Made by a program: the position numbers and the translations under genes
Source: Comamonadaceae bacterium
GTDB taxonomy: Bacteria > Pseudomonadota > Gammaproteobacteria > Burkholderiales > Burkholderiaceae_C
Length of the DNA: 52,251 nucleotides
Assembly: GCA_027483665.1 (NCBI GenBank)
Contig: JAIXUC010000032.1
Span: 1 to 52,251 of the forward strand
Direction: 5' to 3'
Part shown: positions 36,110-43,631 of the stretch, piece after piece
How positions within the stretch are numbered: position 1 is the stretch's first letter
How the letters are laid out: each line of letters begins with the position of its first letter
Notes under the pieces: model-generated
Told to the model about the DNA's origin: nothing
Databases searched by the model: none
Seen by the model: only the letters and a program-made list of their open reading frames with translations

Positions 36110-36517
36110 ATGAACGCACTGCAAAACCCCCTCGCACTCCTTGGCCGCCTGTTGCTGGCAGCCCTTTTTCTGCCCGCCGGCATCAGCAAGCTCATGGGCT
36201 TTGAGGGCACGGTGGGCTACATCACTTCGGCTGGTCTGCCGCTGCCGGCAGTGGCCGCTGTGGTCGCCATCGTGATCGAGATCGTCGCGCCTTTGGCTTT
36301 GATCGTTGGCTACGGCACGCGCATCGCCGCGCTGGTGCTGGCCGTGTTCACCGCTGTTGCCACCGTCTTGTTTCACAACTACTGGGCCATGCCAGCCGAC
36401 CAGCAGTTCATCCAACAGTTGATGTTCTTCAAGAACGTCGGCGTGGTGGGCGGCTTGCTGGTGCTGGGCGCTTGGGGCGCTGGTGCCTTTAGCCTGGACG
36501 CCCGCCGCACCGCCTGA
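36110..36517 (+). CDS. DoxX-family inner membrane protein
   Basis: 135 residues from ATG 36110, with GGAG 7 bases upstream; an upstream open frame overlaps the pirin gene and was rejected. Four hydrophobic segments are visible (LLGRLLLAALFLPAG, VAAVVAIVIEIVAPLALIVG, IAALVLAVFTAVATVLF, VGVVGGLLVLGAWGAGAF), as expected for DoxX. Family members are often next to pirins and take part in redox or oxidative-stress responses. The gap to the pirin gene is 37 bases, consistent with one operon. Confidence 0.9.
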   Translation: MNALQNPLALLGRLLLAALFLPAGISKLMGFEGTVGYITSAGLPLPAVAAVVAIVIEIVAPLALIVGYGTRIAALVLAVFTAVATVLFHNYWAMPADQQFIQQLMFFKNVGVVGGLLVLGAWGAGAFSLDARRTA

Positions 36518-36528
36518 TGTCACCGTTG

Positions 36529-36569
36529 GCCTGCCCTCCAAGCGCCACAGCGTGAGAGCAGGCTTTTTT
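36529..36569 (+). terminator. Possible terminator or attenuator between doxX and the flavoprotein gene
   Basis: GCCTGC at 36529 pairs with GCAGGC at 36558, and six T follow. The loop is long (23 bases), so the stem is of moderate strength. It would reduce rather than fully block transcription into the next gene, which starts 35 bases later. Confidence 0.4.
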
Positions 36570-36603
36570 GTCACCTTCCCTTGAACTTAATCGGAGCAAT
36601 CTC

Positions 36604-37158
36604 ATGGCCACTACCGTTGTTGTTTATCACTCGGGTTATGGACACACCCAGCGCATGGCGCAAGCTGTTGCAGACGGCGCAGGCGCGCAACTGATCGCTA
36701 TTGATGCCGAAGGCAACCTGCCAGAAGGTGCTTGGGAGGCATTGGCCGCAGCCGACGCCATCGTCATGGGCTCGCCCACTTACATGGGCTCGGTCAGCTG
36801 GCAGTTCAAAAAGTTCGCTGACGCTTCTTCCAAGCCTTGGTTCACGCAAGCCTGGAAAGACAAGCTGTTTGCAGGCTTCACCAACAGCGCCTCGATGAAC
36901 GGCGACAAGCTGTCCACGCTGCACTACCTCTTCACCCTGGCCATGCAGCACGGCGGCGTGTGGGTGGGCACGGGCATGAAGCCCAGCAACAGCAAGGCCG
37001 CGCAGCGCAACGACATCAACTTCCTGGCCTCGTTCTCGGGTGCCATGGCGCAAAGCCCGGCGGATGCCAGCCCCGCAGAAATGCCCCAGGGCGACCTCGA
37101 CACCGCCAAGCTCTTCGGCCAGCGCGTGGCCGAAGTGGCCAAGCGCCTGCGCGGCTGA
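36604..37158 (+). CDS. WrbA-like flavodoxin-fold NAD(P)H:quinone oxidoreductase
   Basis: 184 residues with GGAG 8 bases upstream. The flavodoxin N-terminus VVVYHSGYGHTQRMAQAVADG binds FMN phosphate, and MGSPTYMGSVSWQFKKF forms the second FMN loop. Proteins of this type reduce quinones by two electrons or bind FMN in stress responses. It is in the middle of the pirin-DoxX-pirin group, supporting a redox-protection role. It is shorter than classic WrbA (about 198 residues), so the call is WrbA-like only. Confidence 0.88.
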   Translation: MATTVVVYHSGYGHTQRMAQAVADGAGAQLIAIDAEGNLPEGAWEALAAADAIVMGSPTYMGSVSWQFKKFADASSKPWFTQAWKDKLFAGFTNSASMNGDKLSTLHYLFTLAMQHGGVWVGTGMKPSNSKAAQRNDINFLASFSGAMAQSPADASPAEMPQGDLDTAKLFGQRVAEVAKRLRG

Positions 37159-37196
37159 AGCACGGCGGACGCCGGCTGATGTGAGGAACCAGCGCC

Positions 37197-38093
37197 ATGT
37201 CAGCCCCGCTCATCCTGCCAGCCCACGCCAAAGATTTGGGCGGCGGCTTCACCGTGCGCCGCCTGCTGCCGGCGGCCCAGGCGCGCTCGGTGGGGCCGTT
37301 CATCTTCTTTGACCATTTCGGCCCCGTGCGCGTGCAGCCAGAGGACCAGCACGACGTTCGGCCCCACCCGCACATCGGCTTGGCCACCGTCACCTATCTA
37401 TTTGAAGGCGCCTTGATGCACCGCGACAGCTTGGGCACCGAGCAGCGCATCGAGCCCGGTGCCGTGAACTGGATGAGCGCAGGCAGCGGCATCGTCCACT
37501 CCGAGCGCCGCCCGCCCGACTTGGCGGGCAAGCCCTACACCAACCACGGCCTGCAACTGTGGCTGGCCCTGCCGCAAGCGCTGGAAGAGTCCGCGCCCAG
37601 CTTCTCGCACACACCGGCGGCTGACATCCCAGAGTTCTCAAGCGGCGGTGCTGCTGTGCGTTTGCTCGCTGGGCGGCTGTTTGGCGTGCAGTCGCCCGTG
37701 CCCACGCAAGGCGGGCCGGTCTATCTGGACATCGCGCTGAATGCCGGCCAAACCGTGCACTGGGAGCCCCTGGCCCAGCAGGGCGTGGCCGAAGCCGCGC
37801 TGTACGCGCTGCAAGCGCCCCTGGAAGTCAACGGTGTTCTGGTGGAAGCCCACCACATGGCCGTCATCGACACCCAGCAGCCCCTCACCCTGCGCTCAGA
37901 GCAGGCGCAGCCGGTCGTGGTGATTGGCGGCGCGCCACTCGACGGCCCACGCCACATGTGGTGGAACTTTTTCTCCAGCAGCAAGGAACGCATTCAGCAA
38001 GCAGCAGAAGACTGGGCCGCAGACCGCTTCCCCGCAGTGCCTGGGGAGCATGAGCGCATTCCGCTGCCAGAGCGGAAGTGGTCTTCTTCCTGA
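37197..38093 (+). CDS. Pirin-family protein
   Basis: 298 residues, closer to classical pirin than the first copy. The N-terminal cupin has RSVGPFIFFDHFGP, the metal-binding HPHIGLATVTYLFEG and MSAGSGIVHSER; the C-terminal domain ends with GPRHMWWNFFSSSKERI, a conserved pirin signature. The ribosome site GAGGAA is upstream. It starts 38 bases after the flavoprotein gene and ends the LysR-linked group. Enzymatic function is uncertain; some pirins are quercetinases, others regulate metabolic enzymes. Confidence 0.93.
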   Translation: MSAPLILPAHAKDLGGGFTVRRLLPAAQARSVGPFIFFDHFGPVRVQPEDQHDVRPHPHIGLATVTYLFEGALMHRDSLGTEQRIEPGAVNWMSAGSGIVHSERRPPDLAGKPYTNHGLQLWLALPQALEESAPSFSHTPAADIPEFSSGGAAVRLLAGRLFGVQSPVPTQGGPVYLDIALNAGQTVHWEPLAQQGVAEAALYALQAPLEVNGVLVEAHHMAVIDTQQPLTLRSEQAQPVVVIGGAPLDGPRHMWWNFFSSSKERIQQAAEDWAADRFPAVPGEHERIPLPERKWSSS

Positions 38094-38164
38094 GCCAAGA
38101 CTTCCGCCTATCGAGCCATAGGACAAGTAGCCGCAGCCGCCGGCTCAAGCCTGCTCCACCACCC

Positions 38165-38539
38165 TCAAGCCAAACGCACGATCTGGTTGAGCACCAGCAA
38201 GACCTCAGCAAACGCTCCGTCAGCGATGCGCTTCATGGGGTGAGGCGCTGCGTCGCGTTGCCGCCAATCGAAGGACTTGGGTTGGTGGCACAGCACGTAG
38301 CTGGCTTTGCCCGCTTGTCGGCCAGTGGCTTGGCCTGCGAACACGGCAAACGGGTTGTCTGCGTTGTAGGCGGCGGTGGTCATGGGCAGGCCGATCACCA
38401 GCGATGTGCGCTCGTTGAAGGCGCGGGGTGAGAGCACCAAGAAAGGGTGGATGTCGCGCATCTCTTGCCCCTTCTGCGGGTTGCAGTCGATCCAGATGAC
38501 GTCTTGGCGCTCAGGAACCCAGCTTTTGGCTGCCTTCAC
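38165..38539 (-). CDS. MazF/PemK-type toxin endoribonuclease
   Basis: 124 residues from GTG 38539, which overlaps the antitoxin stop as GTGA; the adjacent GTG at 38542 is also possible. The N-terminus VPERQDVIWIDCNPQKGQEM and the segment HPFLVLSPRAFNERTSLVIGLPMT are the MazF/PemK barrel strands, with the usual Arg and Thr active-site region. MazF toxins cut mRNA at short motifs to stop growth. It is the second gene of a two-gene toxin-antitoxin operon. Confidence 0.88.
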   Translation of the reverse strand: MKAAKSWVPERQDVIWIDCNPQKGQEMRDIHPFLVLSPRAFNERTSLVIGLPMTTAAYNADNPFAVFAGQATGRQAGKASYVLCHQPKSFDWRQRDAAPHPMKRIADGAFAEVLLVLNQIVRLA

Positions 38540-38790
38540 CACCGCTCTGCGCCCAGCCGATCAGGGGCCGCCATCGATTCACCACCGTGCCGGGCGGGGT
38601 CGAACTTGGCGAGGCGCTGCTCCAGCGACAGTTCAGAGTCTCGGATGGGCGTGATGACCACGCTGTCGCCTTGAACGCTCAGGCTCACGCGCTGATCGGC
38701 GTGCAGGCGGGCTGCTTGGGCGATGGCAGCCGGCAGGCGCACGCCCAAGTTGTTGCCCCAATGTTTGATGTCGAGTACGGCTTCTGGCAT
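38536..38790 (-). CDS. MazE/AbrB-type antitoxin
   Basis: 84 residues. The swapped-hairpin AbrB/MazE fold is visible: AVLDIKHWGNNLGVRLPAAIAQ and LHADQRVSLSVQGDSVVI. The acidic C-terminal tail (ELSLEQRLAKFDPARHG) would block the toxin. It starts the operon and overlaps the toxin gene by 4 bases. MazE proteins bind their own promoter, so autoregulation is expected; no clear operator was seen in the 196-base upstream gap. Confidence 0.88.
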   Translation of the reverse strand: MPEAVLDIKHWGNNLGVRLPAAIAQAARLHADQRVSLSVQGDSVVITPIRDSELSLEQRLAKFDPARHGGESMAAPDRLGAERW

Positions 38791-38986
38791 GTCGATCCTT
38801 TGCGGTTTGTTTCAACGGCGTTTATACACCCCCTCATTGGCCCGGACATGCCCTTGTCCCCAGCCATGGCCGGCCTTGTAAGGGCGGTGCCGTGACTGAG
38901 CGAGACAATGCCCGCTGGTCATACCGCGCTGGCTTCGCAGACGCCGCAGGCTTTCAACTTCAGGCCCCACCACCACGCCACCCCGA

Positions 38987-39853
38987 ATGCCCCAACCCAT
39001 GCCCCAACCCTTACCGCCCACCGACACCTTGAACGCACAAAACCACCCGCTGCCCGAGGTGCGGGAAGTGGCGCTGGCCGACCTGCTTCGCTGGCTTCAA
39101 CGCGGCTGGGCCGACACGGTGCGGGGTGGCTGGCTGAGTTTTGCGCATGGCTTGGCCGTGGCGCTGGTGGGCGCGGCGCTGTTTTATTTGGCAGGCGACC
39201 GCTTTTGGCTGCTGGTGGGCGCTTTCTCTGGCTTTTTGGTGGTGGCCCCGGTGCTGGCCACCAGCCTCTATGCCATCAGCCGGGCCATCGAGCAGCGTGA
39301 GCCGGTCAACACAGCCTTGGTGGTGAAGACCTGGACGCGTTGGCAGTACTCACGCTACGCCGTGCGCGGCGGCTACTGGAGCCTGGTGCGCTTTGGTGTG
39401 TTGCTGGGGCTGGCTGGCACGGGCTGGGTGTTGACCTCGGCCTCGCTCATCACGCTGCTGGCGCCGGTGCCCATCAACACCCCTGCGGACTTTTTGCGCC
39501 ACATCGTGCTGGCCAAAGACCATCACTTGTTCGAGGGCTGGCTGGCCATGGGGGGATTGCTGGCAGCGCCCGTCTTTGCTTCCAGCGTGGTGTCCATGCC
39601 TTTGCTGCTGGACCGCAGAGCTTCGGTGATGCAGGCTGTGCTCACCAGTTGGCAGGCCGTGCTTCGCAACCCGGCGGTGTTGGCGGCCTGGGCGGCGGTC
39701 ATCATGGTGTTCACGCTCATCGGCATGGCCACGGCCCTGCTGGGGTTGATCGTGGTGGTGCCCTGGCTGGGCCACGCCAGCTGGCACGCCTACAAAGACT
39801 TGGTGGACGCCAGCGCTCTGCCAGAGCGCTTTCCACCCGAAGAGGCCCGCTGA
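38987..39853 (+). CDS. DUF2189 integral membrane protein
   Basis: 288 residues. About six membrane segments are visible (for example HGLAVALVGAALFYLAG, FWLLVGAFSGFLVVAPVLAT, VLLGLAGTGWVLTSASLITLL, AAVIMVFTLIGMATALLG). The conserved signature VVVPWLGHASWHAYKDLVD is typical of DUF2189. The N-terminus MPQPMPQPLPP comes from a short 12-bp duplication, so the exact start is ambiguous. It overlaps the next gene by one base (TGATG). Function is unknown. Confidence 0.88.
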   Translation: MPQPMPQPLPPTDTLNAQNHPLPEVREVALADLLRWLQRGWADTVRGGWLSFAHGLAVALVGAALFYLAGDRFWLLVGAFSGFLVVAPVLATSLYAISRAIEQREPVNTALVVKTWTRWQYSRYAVRGGYWSLVRFGVLLGLAGTGWVLTSASLITLLAPVPINTPADFLRHIVLAKDHHLFEGWLAMGGLLAAPVFASSVVSMPLLLDRRASVMQAVLTSWQAVLRNPAVLAAWAAVIMVFTLIGMATALLGLIVVVPWLGHASWHAYKDLVDASALPERFPPEEAR

Positions 39854-40062
39854 TGTTTGGCTTCACCGAGGCTCAGATTTCGGCCTTCGGGCTCACCTTT
39901 GGGCTGGGCGCCTTCATCCTCTACATGGTGTTCATCATCGGGCACCTGGCTTGGCAGTCCAAAGCCGGGCGCTTCGGCACCTTCGTGCTGTTCTTGGCGC
40001 TGGGCTTTGGCATGACGGGCTTCTTCGCCAAGCTGCTCATTCAGTGGGCCTTGGAGCGTTAG
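39853..40062 (+). CDS. DUF2788 small membrane protein
   Basis: 69 residues with two hydrophobic helices (FGLTFGLGAFILYMVFIIGHL, FGTFVLFLALGFGMTGFFAKLL is the second). Start ATG overlaps the DUF2189 stop (TGATG), so the two are translated together. DUF2788 proteins are short betaproteobacterial inner membrane proteins of unknown role. The 3' end and stop codon lie inside a 10-bp tandem repeat, so slippage could change the C-terminus. Confidence 0.85.
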   Translation: MFGFTEAQISAFGLTFGLGAFILYMVFIIGHLAWQSKAGRFGTFVLFLALGFGMTGFFAKLLIQWALER

Positions 40063-40080
40063 GGAGCGTTAGGGAGCGTT
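40053..40080. repeat. 10-bp tandem repeat across the DUF2788 stop codon
   Basis: GGAGCGTTAG occurs twice followed by GGAGCGTT. The first copy contains the gene's stop codon TAG, so the extra copies are a duplication of the gene end. Confidence 0.85.
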
Positions 40081-40143
40081 TTTGTCACAGAAGAGACACG
40101 TGGCTGGTCAACCATGGGCGCAGTTACCTGGGGAAATGAAGCC

Positions 40144-40941
40144 ATGGACACCGCTAGTGCCGTCTCGACCTTTGCAGCCAGCGGCCCCTTGAAGGGGCTG
40201 CGCGGTTTGGTGATGGGCTTGGCCAACGACCACAGCATTGCCTGGGGCTGCGCGCTGTCTCTGCACGAACGCGGCGCAAAAGTGGTGTTGACCTGCCTGA
40301 ACGACAAGGCGCGGTTGGCCGTGCAACCTTTGGCCGACTCGATCGGGGCCAAGCTGCTATGCTGCAACGTCGAGCAGGAAGGCGATCTGGAGGCCGCGGT
40401 GGCAGGTGCGGTCGAGCACCTGGGCGGCCTGGATTTCGCGGTGCACTCCATCGCCTGGGCGCCGCTGGTCGACTTGCATGGCCGGGTGGTGGACAGCACG
40501 GCCGCGGGTTTCTCGCGTGCGGTCCAGGTCTCTTGCCACTCCTTCGCGGAGTTGGCGCGTGTGGTCGAGCCGCACCTGGGCTCGGGTGGCGCGCTGGTGA
40601 CCATGAGCTACATCGGCGCTGAAGATGCAGTGCCCAACTACGGCTTGATGGGGCCGGTGAAGGCTGCGCTCGAGTCGCTGGTGCGCTACATGGCCGAAGA
40701 GCTGGGACCCAAAGGGGTGCGGGTGCATGCCGTGTCGCCCGGGCCTTTGCCGACGCGGGCAGCTTCTGGCTTGTTGCACTTCGACGATCTCATGGCCAGC
40801 TCTGCTCAGCAGGCGCCCTTGCGCCGCGCCGTTACCTTGGCCGAGGTGGGCAACTGCGTGGCTTACCTGGTGGGGCCAGACGCCACCGGCATGACCGGAC
40901 AAACGCTCTACGTCGACGCCGGCCTGCACGCGGTGCGCTGA
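40144..40941 (+). CDS. fabI: Enoyl-ACP reductase FabI-like (short-chain dehydrogenase)
   Basis: 265 residues from ATG 40144 (an ATG ten codons earlier, 40114, is possible; neither has a strong ribosome site). The cofactor motif GLANDHSIAWGCAL is FabI-type rather than the usual Rossmann GxxxGxG. The active site reads MSYIGAEDAVPNYGLMGPVKAALES, with the Tyr-x6-Lys pair of FabI. The C-terminus GMTGQTLYVDAG is normal. It would reduce enoyl-ACP in fatty acid synthesis. It precedes a MaoC-phosphotransacetylase fusion and acetate kinase, so it may be a secondary FabI used in that pathway rather than the main one. Confidence 0.88.
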   Translation: MDTASAVSTFAASGPLKGLRGLVMGLANDHSIAWGCALSLHERGAKVVLTCLNDKARLAVQPLADSIGAKLLCCNVEQEGDLEAAVAGAVEHLGGLDFAVHSIAWAPLVDLHGRVVDSTAAGFSRAVQVSCHSFAELARVVEPHLGSGGALVTMSYIGAEDAVPNYGLMGPVKAALESLVRYMAEELGPKGVRVHAVSPGPLPTRAASGLLHFDDLMASSAQQAPLRRAVTLAEVGNCVAYLVGPDATGMTGQTLYVDAGLHAVR

Positions 40942-40956
40942 GCCGTCGCCACCTGT

Positions 40957-42369
40957 ATGAACCAAGTCCCTGCAAGCGCCGCCGAGGCGCTGATCCACAA
41001 CGTTACCTACGCCGAGCTGCGCGTGGGCCTTCGCGCCCAGATGATGCGCACCTTGACGCGCGACGACATCAACGCCTTTGCTCTGGTCTCGGGCGACATG
41101 AACCCGGCGCACGTCGATGCGGAGTACGCGCAAGGCACCCGCTTTCAGGGGGTGATCGCGCACGGCATGTGGGCCGGCGCGCTCATCTCCAGCCTGCTGG
41201 GCACAGAGTTCCCCGGGCCGGGCACCATCTACATGGAGCAAAGCCTGAAGTTCCACCGCCCGGTGCGCGTCGGCGACACCCTGACGGTGGCCGTGGCCGT
41301 GGTGGAAATGGACGACACCAACCACAACGTGCGGCTGGACTGCACGGTCTTCAACCAGCATGGCGAACAGGTGGTGTCTGGCCTGGCGTTGGTGCGCGCG
41401 CCTTCCGCCAAGGTGGTCCGCCCGCGCATGGCCATGCCCACGCTGCACTTGTTCGACCCAGAGGCCCGGCTCAAGGCCTGGATGGACACGCTGCGCGCTT
41501 ATCCGCCGGTGCGCTGCGCCGTGGTGCATCCCTGCGACGAGGCTTCGTTGCGTGGCGCACTGGAAGCCTCGGCTGCTGGCCTGATCGAGCCGGTGCTGGT
41601 GGCGCCCCTGTCGCGGCTGCAAGCGCTGGCCGCCAGCTTGGGGCTGGATCTGCAAGGTGTGCAGACGGTCGACGCTGCCCACAGCCACGCCTGTGCCGCC
41701 GCCGGCGCAGCCATGGCGGCGCGCGGTGAGGTCGCCATGTTGATGAAGGGCAGCCTGCACACCGATGAGCTGATGGAGGCCGTGCTGTCGCAAAGCGCGC
41801 TGCGGACCAAGCGGCGCATGTCGCATGTGTTCCGCTTTGAAGTGCCGGCCTACCCCAAGCCCTTGCTGGTGACGGATGCGGCCATCAACATCGCGCCCAC
41901 GCTCGAGCACAAGGCCGACATCGTTGCCAACGCCATCGACTTGGCCATCGCCCTGGGCGTGGCGCGGCCCAAGGTGGCCATCCTCTCGGCGGTGGAGACC
42001 GTCACGCCCCGGCTGGCCTCGACCCTGGATGCAGCGGCGCTGTGCAAGATGGCCGACCGTGGGCAGATTCTCCATGGCGTGCTCGATGGCCCGCTGGCCT
42101 TCGACAACGCCATTTCTGCCGAGGCCGCCCGGCTCAAGGGCATCGACTCCAGCGTGGCGGGCGACGCCGACATCTTGGTCGTGCCCGATCTGGAGGCCGG
42201 CAACATGTTGGCTAAGCAGTTGGAGTACCTCGCCGGTGCATCAGGATGCGGCGTGGTGCTGGGTGCGCGCGTGCCGATCGCCTTGACCAGCCGCTCTGAT
42301 GCTGCGGTCTCTCGCCAGGCCTCGGCTGCTCTGGCCTGCGTGGTGGCGCGTGCAGAGCACATGCGCTGA
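40957..42369 (+). CDS. Bifunctional MaoC-type enoyl-CoA hydratase / phosphate acetyltransferase
   Basis: 470 residues. The N-terminal ~150 form a hot-dog MaoC domain with the hydratase motif ALVSGDMNPAHVDAEYA and GVIAHGMWAGALIS. The C-terminal ~300 are a phosphate acyltransferase (Pta/Ptb family), with LMKGSLHTDELM, VTDAAINIAPTLEHKADI and the VPDLEAGNMLAKQLEYLAG signature. It would hydrate (R)-enoyl-CoA and interconvert acyl-CoA and acyl-phosphate. The fusion is known in proteobacteria. The gene begins 15 bases after fabI and is followed by acetate kinase 16 bases later, so the three form an operon. Confidence 0.92.
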   Translation: MNQVPASAAEALIHNVTYAELRVGLRAQMMRTLTRDDINAFALVSGDMNPAHVDAEYAQGTRFQGVIAHGMWAGALISSLLGTEFPGPGTIYMEQSLKFHRPVRVGDTLTVAVAVVEMDDTNHNVRLDCTVFNQHGEQVVSGLALVRAPSAKVVRPRMAMPTLHLFDPEARLKAWMDTLRAYPPVRCAVVHPCDEASLRGALEASAAGLIEPVLVAPLSRLQALAASLGLDLQGVQTVDAAHSHACAAAGAAMAARGEVAMLMKGSLHTDELMEAVLSQSALRTKRRMSHVFRFEVPAYPKPLLVTDAAINIAPTLEHKADIVANAIDLAIALGVARPKVAILSAVETVTPRLASTLDAAALCKMADRGQILHGVLDGPLAFDNAISAEAARLKGIDSSVAGDADILVVPDLEAGNMLAKQLEYLAGASGCGVVLGARVPIALTSRSDAAVSRQASAALACVVARAEHMR

Positions 42370-42385
42370 CGGCAAGGGGTTGCCA

Positions 42386-43612
42386 GTGGTCGCCCCCGAT
42401 GCTGTGGTGCTGGCGGTCAACATTGGCTCTTCGTCGCTGAAGTTCGGGCTGTACGGCCAGCAAAGTGCAGCGCGCTGGACCGGCCAGTTCGATGGCCTGG
42501 AGCCGGGCGGCCAGCCCAGGGGTCGGCTGGCGCAAACCACATGGGCGCTGCCCGAGCCTCGTGCGGGTGCTGATGGCTTTGCAGTCGCCTTGGCCCGACT
42601 CGTCGAGTTGGTACGCGACGAAGGCACACCACTGGCGGCGGTGTCGCACCGCATTGTTCATGGTGGGGTGAACCACACGCAGGCTTGCCTGCTGAGCGAG
42701 GCCGTGTGCCACGAGCTCGCTGGGCTGTCGCCTTTGGCACCGCTGCACCAGCCCTACAACCTGGCCGGCGTCGCCGCCTGCGCCAGCGCCTGGCCGGATG
42801 TGCCGCAGGTGGGCTGCTTTGACACGGCTTTTCATGCGGGAATGCCCGCCGTGGAGCAGCAGTTGCCGCTGCCGCGCGCACTCATCAACCAAGGGTTGCG
42901 GCGCTTCGGCTTTCATGGTTTGTCCTATCAGTACGTCAGCCACCTGTTGGCAGAGCGTTGTCCGCAAGCCGCTGGCGGCAGGGCGCTGTTGCTGCATCTT
43001 GGAAACGGCGCCAGTGCCTGCGCGACCCGAGGTGGCCGCTCCGTGGCCAGTTCCATGGGTTTTTCTGCGCTGGATGGCCTGATGATGGGCACCCGCAGCG
43101 GCAGCCTCGACCCGGGCGTGCTGCTGCACCTGTGGCGCCAGGGCTGGACGCTCGCCGATGTCGAGCGCCTGCTCTACCGAGAGTCTGGTCTGTTGGGCGT
43201 CTCCGGGTTATCGGCCGACATGCGCACGCTGCGCGCCAGCACCGATCCGGCGGCGCAGGCGGCGGTGGGCCTGTTCACGCACCGGGTGATCCGCGAAGCC
43301 GGCGCCTTGGTGGCCTTGCTGGGCGGCGTTGATCTGCTGGCTTTCACCGGTGGCATCGGGGAGCACGACGTCCAACTGCGCGCCGATGTGGCTGCGGCCC
43401 TGGGCTTTGCTGGTGTGCACCTGGACCCATCGGCCAACGCCAACGCCAGTGGGGCCGAGCCAAGTGCTTTGAGCCCCGCTGACAGCGCCGTGGCCGTGTG
43501 GGTCGTGCCGACCGATGAGGGCCGCATGGCGGCGCGCGCGGCTTTCGATGTGCTGGGGGCACCCGCGCTGCCTGCACCCGCGCGGCCAGCACCCGCGCGG
43601 CCTTCCGTCTGA
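42386..43612 (+). CDS. ackA: Acetate/propionate kinase
   Basis: 408 residues from GTG 42386, with AAGGGG 6 bases upstream; a longer upstream frame overlaps the previous gene. VLAVNIGSSSLKFGLYG is the phosphate-binding N-terminus, FGFHGLSYQYVS and LLHLGNGASACATRGGRS are ASKHA motifs, and DLLAFTGGIGEHD is the conserved C-terminal part. It transfers phosphate between acyl-phosphate and ADP, partnering with the preceding phosphotransacetylase. The C-terminal tail APALPAPARPAPARPSV comes from a 15-bp tandem repeat and is not part of the fold. Confidence 0.94.
   Translation: MVAPDAVVLAVNIGSSSLKFGLYGQQSAARWTGQFDGLEPGGQPRGRLAQTTWALPEPRAGADGFAVALARLVELVRDEGTPLAAVSHRIVHGGVNHTQACLLSEAVCHELAGLSPLAPLHQPYNLAGVAACASAWPDVPQVGCFDTAFHAGMPAVEQQLPLPRALINQGLRRFGFHGLSYQYVSHLLAERCPQAAGGRALLLHLGNGASACATRGGRSVASSMGFSALDGLMMGTRSGSLDPGVLLHLWRQGWTLADVERLLYRESGLLGVSGLSADMRTLRASTDPAAQAAVGLFTHRVIREAGALVALLGGVDLLAFTGGIGEHDVQLRADVAAALGFAGVHLDPSANANASGAEPSALSPADSAVAVWVVPTDEGRMAARAAFDVLGAPALPAPARPAPARPSV
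43559..43603. repeat. 15-bp in-frame tandem repeat at the ackA 3' end
   Basis: Three 15-base units (GCACCCGCGC core) encode the APALP-APARP-APARP tail just before the stop codon. The frame is kept. Confidence 0.85.
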
Positions 43613-43631
43613 AGCGGGGCCGTCTGGCCCC

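Noticed and set aside
40357-42075. 572-codon antisense frame over fabI and the MaoC-Pta gene
   Set aside because: His/Gln/Arg-rich shadow of strong sense genes in GC-rich DNA. Similar shadows at 20043-20789 and 46403-47689 were dropped for the same reason.
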